Source of the DNA: Neptuniibacter pectenicola
GTDB lineage: Bacteria; Pseudomonadota; Gammaproteobacteria; Pseudomonadales; Balneatricaceae
Reading direction: 5' to 3'
NCBI RefSeq assembly: GCF_001597735.1
Contig: NZ_LUTS01000017.1
Coordinates: 1 to 39,281 of the forward strand
DNA length: 39,281 nt
Shown: piece after piece, positions 37,342-39,281 of the stretch
Numbering within the stretch: position 1 is the stretch's first letter
Layout: each line of letters opens with the position of its first letter
The notes under the pieces: generated by a model
What the model saw: the letters and a program-made list of their open reading frames with translations, nothing else
Database searches by the model: none
Told to the model about the DNA's origin: nothing
Position numbers and translations under genes: made by a program

Positions 37342-37779
37342 ATGAAAGCACTCATACAGCGGGTAAGCTCTGCATCAGTTGATATTAATGACGTTTCTGT
37401 CGGCGAAATTCAGCAAGGGATATTACTCTTATTAGGCGTAGAGAAAGAGGACACAGAGCAATCCGCGGACAAACTGCTGAAAAAGATCTTAGCCTACAGA
37501 ATATTTTCAGATAACGAAGGTAAGATGAACCTGAACCTCCAACAAAGCCAAGGCGGATTACTTATAGTCTCTCAATTCACCCTTGCTGCTGATACAAAGA
37601 AAGGCTTACGCCCCAGCTTCTCATCCGCTGCCCCTCCTCAGCTGGGGGAGACGCTCTACAATTACTTTGTAGATCAAGCTAAGGTGTTACACCCAACCGT
37701 TGCTACAGGGCGCTTTGGCGCTGATATGCAGGTTAATTTAACCAATGATGGGCCCGTAACATTCTGGCTAGAAAGCTAA
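37342..37779 (+). CDS. dtd: D-aminoacyl-tRNA deacylase
   Basis: 145 residues, the same as E. coli Dtd. It removes D-amino acids and glycine mischarged onto tRNA. The start [13 protein letters not shown], the SQFTLAAD block and the cross-subunit NDGPVTFWL with its Gly-Pro motif are present. It follows pip, the common pip-dtd order. The last four bases overlap the convergent DTW-domain gene. Confidence 0.96.
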   Translation: MKALIQRVSSASVDINDVSVGEIQQGILLLLGVEKEDTEQSADKLLKKILAYRIFSDNEGKMNLNLQQSQGGLLIVSQFTLAADTKKGLRPSFSSAAPPQLGETLYNYFVDQAKVLHPTVATGRFGADMQVNLTNDGPVTFWLES

Positions 37780-38450
37780 TCAGACGCTAAGCCCCGCAAG
37801 AATAGTTTAGCCGCTGACTGATCATCTAAAGGACGACTCAGACGAGCCGCTTTATAATGATCATTAAAAATGGAATAGTAGGCCGACAGGATATTAGCCC
37901 CGACATTATCTTCAACTTGCCGCAACATCAGTGCGGCAACTTCAGCCGTACACAGCTGACCATCAACCGCAGCTTTACGTAAATGATAACTGGACGATAC
38001 CACCACATTCGGCTGTATAACCGGCAAATGGTCAAGATAGCGACTAAGACGGAACATCCGTCTAGCCTGACGCCAGGTTCCATCTAACAAGATGAACACG
38101 GGGCGCTTTCCTGCTTTAGGCACGTACTCAACCATTCGACCTTCATACCCTTCCCCCTCAGGGAAAACGATATAAGGGTCTATAGACTCATCTGTGATCG
38201 CACTTATCAGCGCGTCAGACGGCGCCGTTCTAGACCATTCAAAGCGCCGTGTATCAGCAATGCAATCCTCGATTAAACGCCCTGTATTGGTCGGCTTAAA
38301 GCCCTCATTATGGTGCATAAGCAAAAAGAATTGAGCGGCAGACTGATAAGAGGTCTTAAAATCGCAGATACAGACATGAGCGGCCAGCAGACACGACCGA
38401 CAACGAAGCACACGCGAGCCTCGCGCAACAAAAGGCTTAGGTAAATGCAT
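37776..38450 (-). CDS. tapT: DTW-domain tRNA-uridine aminocarboxypropyltransferase
   Basis: 224 residues of the DTW family. The E. coli member YfiP/TapT transfers the 3-amino-3-carboxypropyl group of AdoMet to U47 of tRNA. The N-terminal cysteine cluster CRSC...CIC (C17, C20, C27, C29) probably binds zinc. The DTW-type motif reads [13 protein letters not shown], and [11 protein letters not shown] takes the place of the later conserved block. The start lies three bases after the stop of the unknown gene 38454-38957, so the two are probably co-translated. Confidence 0.87.
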   Translation of the reverse strand: MHLPKPFVARGSRVLRCRSCLLAAHVCICDFKTSYQSAAQFFLLMHHNEGFKPTNTGRLIEDCIADTRRFEWSRTAPSDALISAITDESIDPYIVFPEGEGYEGRMVEYVPKAGKRPVFILLDGTWRQARRMFRLSRYLDHLPVIQPNVVVSSSYHLRKAAVDGQLCTAEVAALMLRQVEDNVGANILSAYYSIFNDHYKAARLSRPLDDQSAAKLFLRGLASD

Positions 38451-38453
38451 AAA

Positions 38454-38957
38454 CTATTGCAAAGTCACAGATGAGGAAGACCCTTCAGGCGCAAACAACT
38501 GAGAATCAGCCCCCCACTCTAAAGCTAAAGACCCACGATGAATAAGATGAAGCATCTGATGCAACTCATCGTACGTCAAAATACTGGCCGCCAACGGGCT
38601 TTCATCATTAACAAAAAACAATATACGATAACGCCCCGCTTGGTGACTAACATCTAATCGACATAACAGCGACGCGCTCTCCGCCTTCAGATCTTCACTT
38701 TCCGGCTCAACCTGCAAACCCTGTCGCGCACTTTCATGATGAAACTGAGCAAGATCAGACTTAAGCTGTACCGGTGCTCCAGCAATATCACTCGAGGTTT
38801 TCTCAATTAAGCCCGACGCCGCAGACAAAAGACGCAATACAAGCTTACGGGTCAGCCAAAAATCGACACGTTGCTGATCATTATTTAAATTGCCAACCAT
38901 CAAAATACGATCTTCAATATGATCATACTTAAAGGTAAATGCAGCTATATTTAGCAT
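38454..38957 (-). CDS. Uncharacterised protein upstream of tapT
   Basis: 167 residues, soluble-looking, no signal peptide or membrane span. It begins MLNIAAFTFKYDHIEDRILM, followed by VDFWLTRKLVLRLLSAASG, and has a serine-rich end. The YDxxEDRI...WLTR pattern looks like a conserved domain seen in gammaproteobacteria, but I cannot name it or give a function. It is coupled to the tRNA modification gene. The upstream region 38958-39213 shows no gene and no clear promoter. Confidence 0.7.
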   Translation of the reverse strand: MLNIAAFTFKYDHIEDRILMVGNLNNDQQRVDFWLTRKLVLRLLSAASGLIEKTSSDIAGAPVQLKSDLAQFHHESARQGLQVEPESEDLKAESASLLCRLDVSHQAGRYRILFFVNDESPLAASILTYDELHQMLHLIHRGSLALEWGADSQLFAPEGSSSSVTLQ

Positions 38958-39213
38958 TCAGAATACTCGTGGTCCATGTAGCCAACGGGACTTAAAAAGA
39001 CATTTATAATCCAGTCAGCTCCAAAAAAAACAAGGTAACGATAACCAATTAAATCAAAAAGGAAATCACCTTGAGCATAAAACGAAGTTAGCTAATCATA
39101 ACAAAAATTGAAACATAAACGCATCCATCACCCCAACTAACAGCGCAGACTACACAGAATAAAACCGCCACATCGTCCCGCCATTCGCAGGCCAAAACCT
39201 AAATCCCAGACGC

Positions 39214-39246
39214 AAAAAACCCCGGCTACGTAGTAACCGGGGTTTC
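39214..39246 (-). terminator. rRNA operon terminator
   Basis: AACCCCGG (39219-39226) and CCGGGGTT (39237-39244) form an 8-bp GC-rich stem. On the minus strand six Ts follow. It lies 12 bases after the 3' end of the 5S rRNA and closes an rRNA operon entering from the right. Confidence 0.88.
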
Positions 39247-39257
39247 TCTAAATAAAT

Positions 39258-39281
39258 GCTTGGCGATGACCTACTCTCACA
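39258..39281 (-). rRNA. rrf: 3' end of 5S rRNA (partial, runs off the right edge)
   Basis: The minus strand ends the window with TGTGAGAGTAGGTCATCGCC and AAGC, the conserved 3' end of gammaproteobacterial 5S rRNA (loop E/helix region plus the strand that pairs with the 5' end). Only about 24 bases are in the window. Together with the following terminator it marks the end of an rrn operon. Confidence 0.88.

Overview
The window reads as housekeeping chromosome from a marine-type gammaproteobacterium. Gene content and order suggest the Oceanospirillaceae or a neighbouring group (Neptunomonas, Amphritea or Marinobacterium-like). The blocks radC/coaBC/algC/argB/slmA, rpmB-rpmG, gpmI/envC/ctpA/yibQ, rhodanese-grxC-secB, glnA-ntrB-ntrC and typA are typical of that group and of pseudomonads. 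This placement is inferred from protein likeness and synteny only. I see no insertion sequence, integrase, phage gene, CRISPR array or tRNA.

Both ends look like rRNA operon boundaries on the minus strand. The left end has an rrn-type promoter firing out of the window. The right end has the last bases of a 5S rRNA followed by its terminator. The window is therefore probably the single-copy stretch between two rRNA operons.

Left to right. 164-3667: a solitary TAXI-type solute-binding protein, divergent pfkA, and zapE. 3600-5756: gloC, a small DUF5062-like protein, a c-di-GMP-I riboswitch facing the 'wrong' way, a MarR-type regulator and a small membrane protein. 5834-8784: a TPP riboswitch and thiD-thiC. 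8855-9284: two tandem, homologous GGA-rich small RNAs, each with a matching upstream box. 9422-12856: an MJ1255/VC2487-type glycosyltransferase with a PAP2 phosphatase, an alpha/beta hydrolase and mutM. 13018-16015: a CPA2 antiporter, rpmG/rpmB and radC. 16182-20387: coaBC, algC, argB, slmA. 20479-24578: a TSUP transporter convergent with yibQ-like, ctpA and envC. 24632-27607: gpmI divergent from rhodanese-grxC-secB. 27677-29525: an M14 peptidase, a small unknown protein and trmL. 29791-34206: glnA, ntrB, ntrC with a readable sigma-54/NtrC control region. 34450-37779: typA, pip, dtd. 37776-38957: a DTW-domain tRNA modification enzyme and an unknown protein.

The most interesting material is in the RNA and control layer. 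It comprises a pair of Csr/Rsm-type decoy sRNAs in the 680-base gap beside thiD, an apparently orphan c-di-GMP riboswitch antisense to the DUF5062-like gene, and a complete NtrC circuit (sigma-54 promoter with two upstream NtrC sites for glnA and another NtrC site before ntrB). The proteins are mostly well-known families. Unknowns are the DUF5062-like protein, the 79-residue membrane protein, the 110-residue protein at 28620-28952 and the 167-residue protein at 38454-38957.
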